A program made the translations under genes and the position numbers. The notes below the pieces were generated by a model. It saw only the letters and a program-made list of their open reading frames with translations. It had not been told where the DNA came from and did no database searches. Source: an uncultured Actinoplanes sp. (GTDB taxonomy: Bacteria; Actinomycetota; Actinomycetes; Mycobacteriales; Micromonosporaceae). From it: DNA of 5,566 nt. Positions 5,556 through 5,566 of the stretch are shown piece by piece (positions within the stretch are counted from its first letter, which is position 1; every line of letters starts with the position of its first letter). The DNA lies in NCBI GenBank assembly GCA_934667465.1, contig CAKUMG010000457.1, forward strand, positions 1 through 5,566. Reading direction: 5' to 3'.

Positions 5556-5566
5556 GTATACGCTGC

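Noticed and set aside
5556..5562. GTATAC-like sequence upstream of the SGNH gene as a -10 box
   Set aside because: The minus-strand reading TATACG lacks the final T, and its position would put the transcript start inside the Shine-Dalgarno. The real promoter is probably beyond the right edge.

Overview
The window is GC-rich, with G or C at most third codon positions, GTG as well as ATG starts, and secreted proteins with long Ala/Thr/Pro/Ser linkers. This points to a filamentous actinomycete. Several proteins have the look of Micromonosporaceae (Actinoplanes-type) chromosomal genes, but genus is an inference and cannot be settled here.

Layout, left to right. (1) Minus strand, running off the left edge: a secreted glycoside hydrolase of the GH114 / endo-alpha-1,4-polygalactosaminidase type, with signal peptide, low-complexity linker and the first half of the catalytic domain. 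(2) Minus strand, upstream of it: a 341-residue cytoplasmic protein whose first two thirds look like actinobacterial DUF6928, joined to a second small domain of about 105 residues. (3) Plus strand, divergent from (2): a FitA/VapB-type ribbon-helix-helix antitoxin with a candidate operator in its leader. Its C-terminus appears frameshifted and no PIN toxin follows. (4) Plus strand: a gene of about 774 codons that I do not recognise. It has an N-terminal CX2C-X20-CX2C zinc ribbon, an internal Cys/His cluster, a proline-rich hinge, a probable beta-rich domain, a probable winged helix and a distinctive C-terminal tail. It probably starts at a GTG without a Shine-Dalgarno, just downstream of a -10-like hexamer. 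(5) Minus strand, convergent with (4): an SGNH/GDSL hydrolase with all catalytic blocks and a repeat-expanded linker.

The genes do not form one pathway. The outer genes (GH114, DUF6928 protein, SGNH hydrolase) look like ordinary actinomycete chromosome. The stretch from about 1850 to 4570 looks like an accessory insert: a toxin-less antitoxin, a visibly more AT-rich junction (about 2155-2410) with inverted repeats, and a large orphan gene of unusual composition. That orphan gene is the best candidate for undescribed biology. Nothing in the sequence shows directly what it does. No tRNA, rRNA, CRISPR array or transposase gene was seen.
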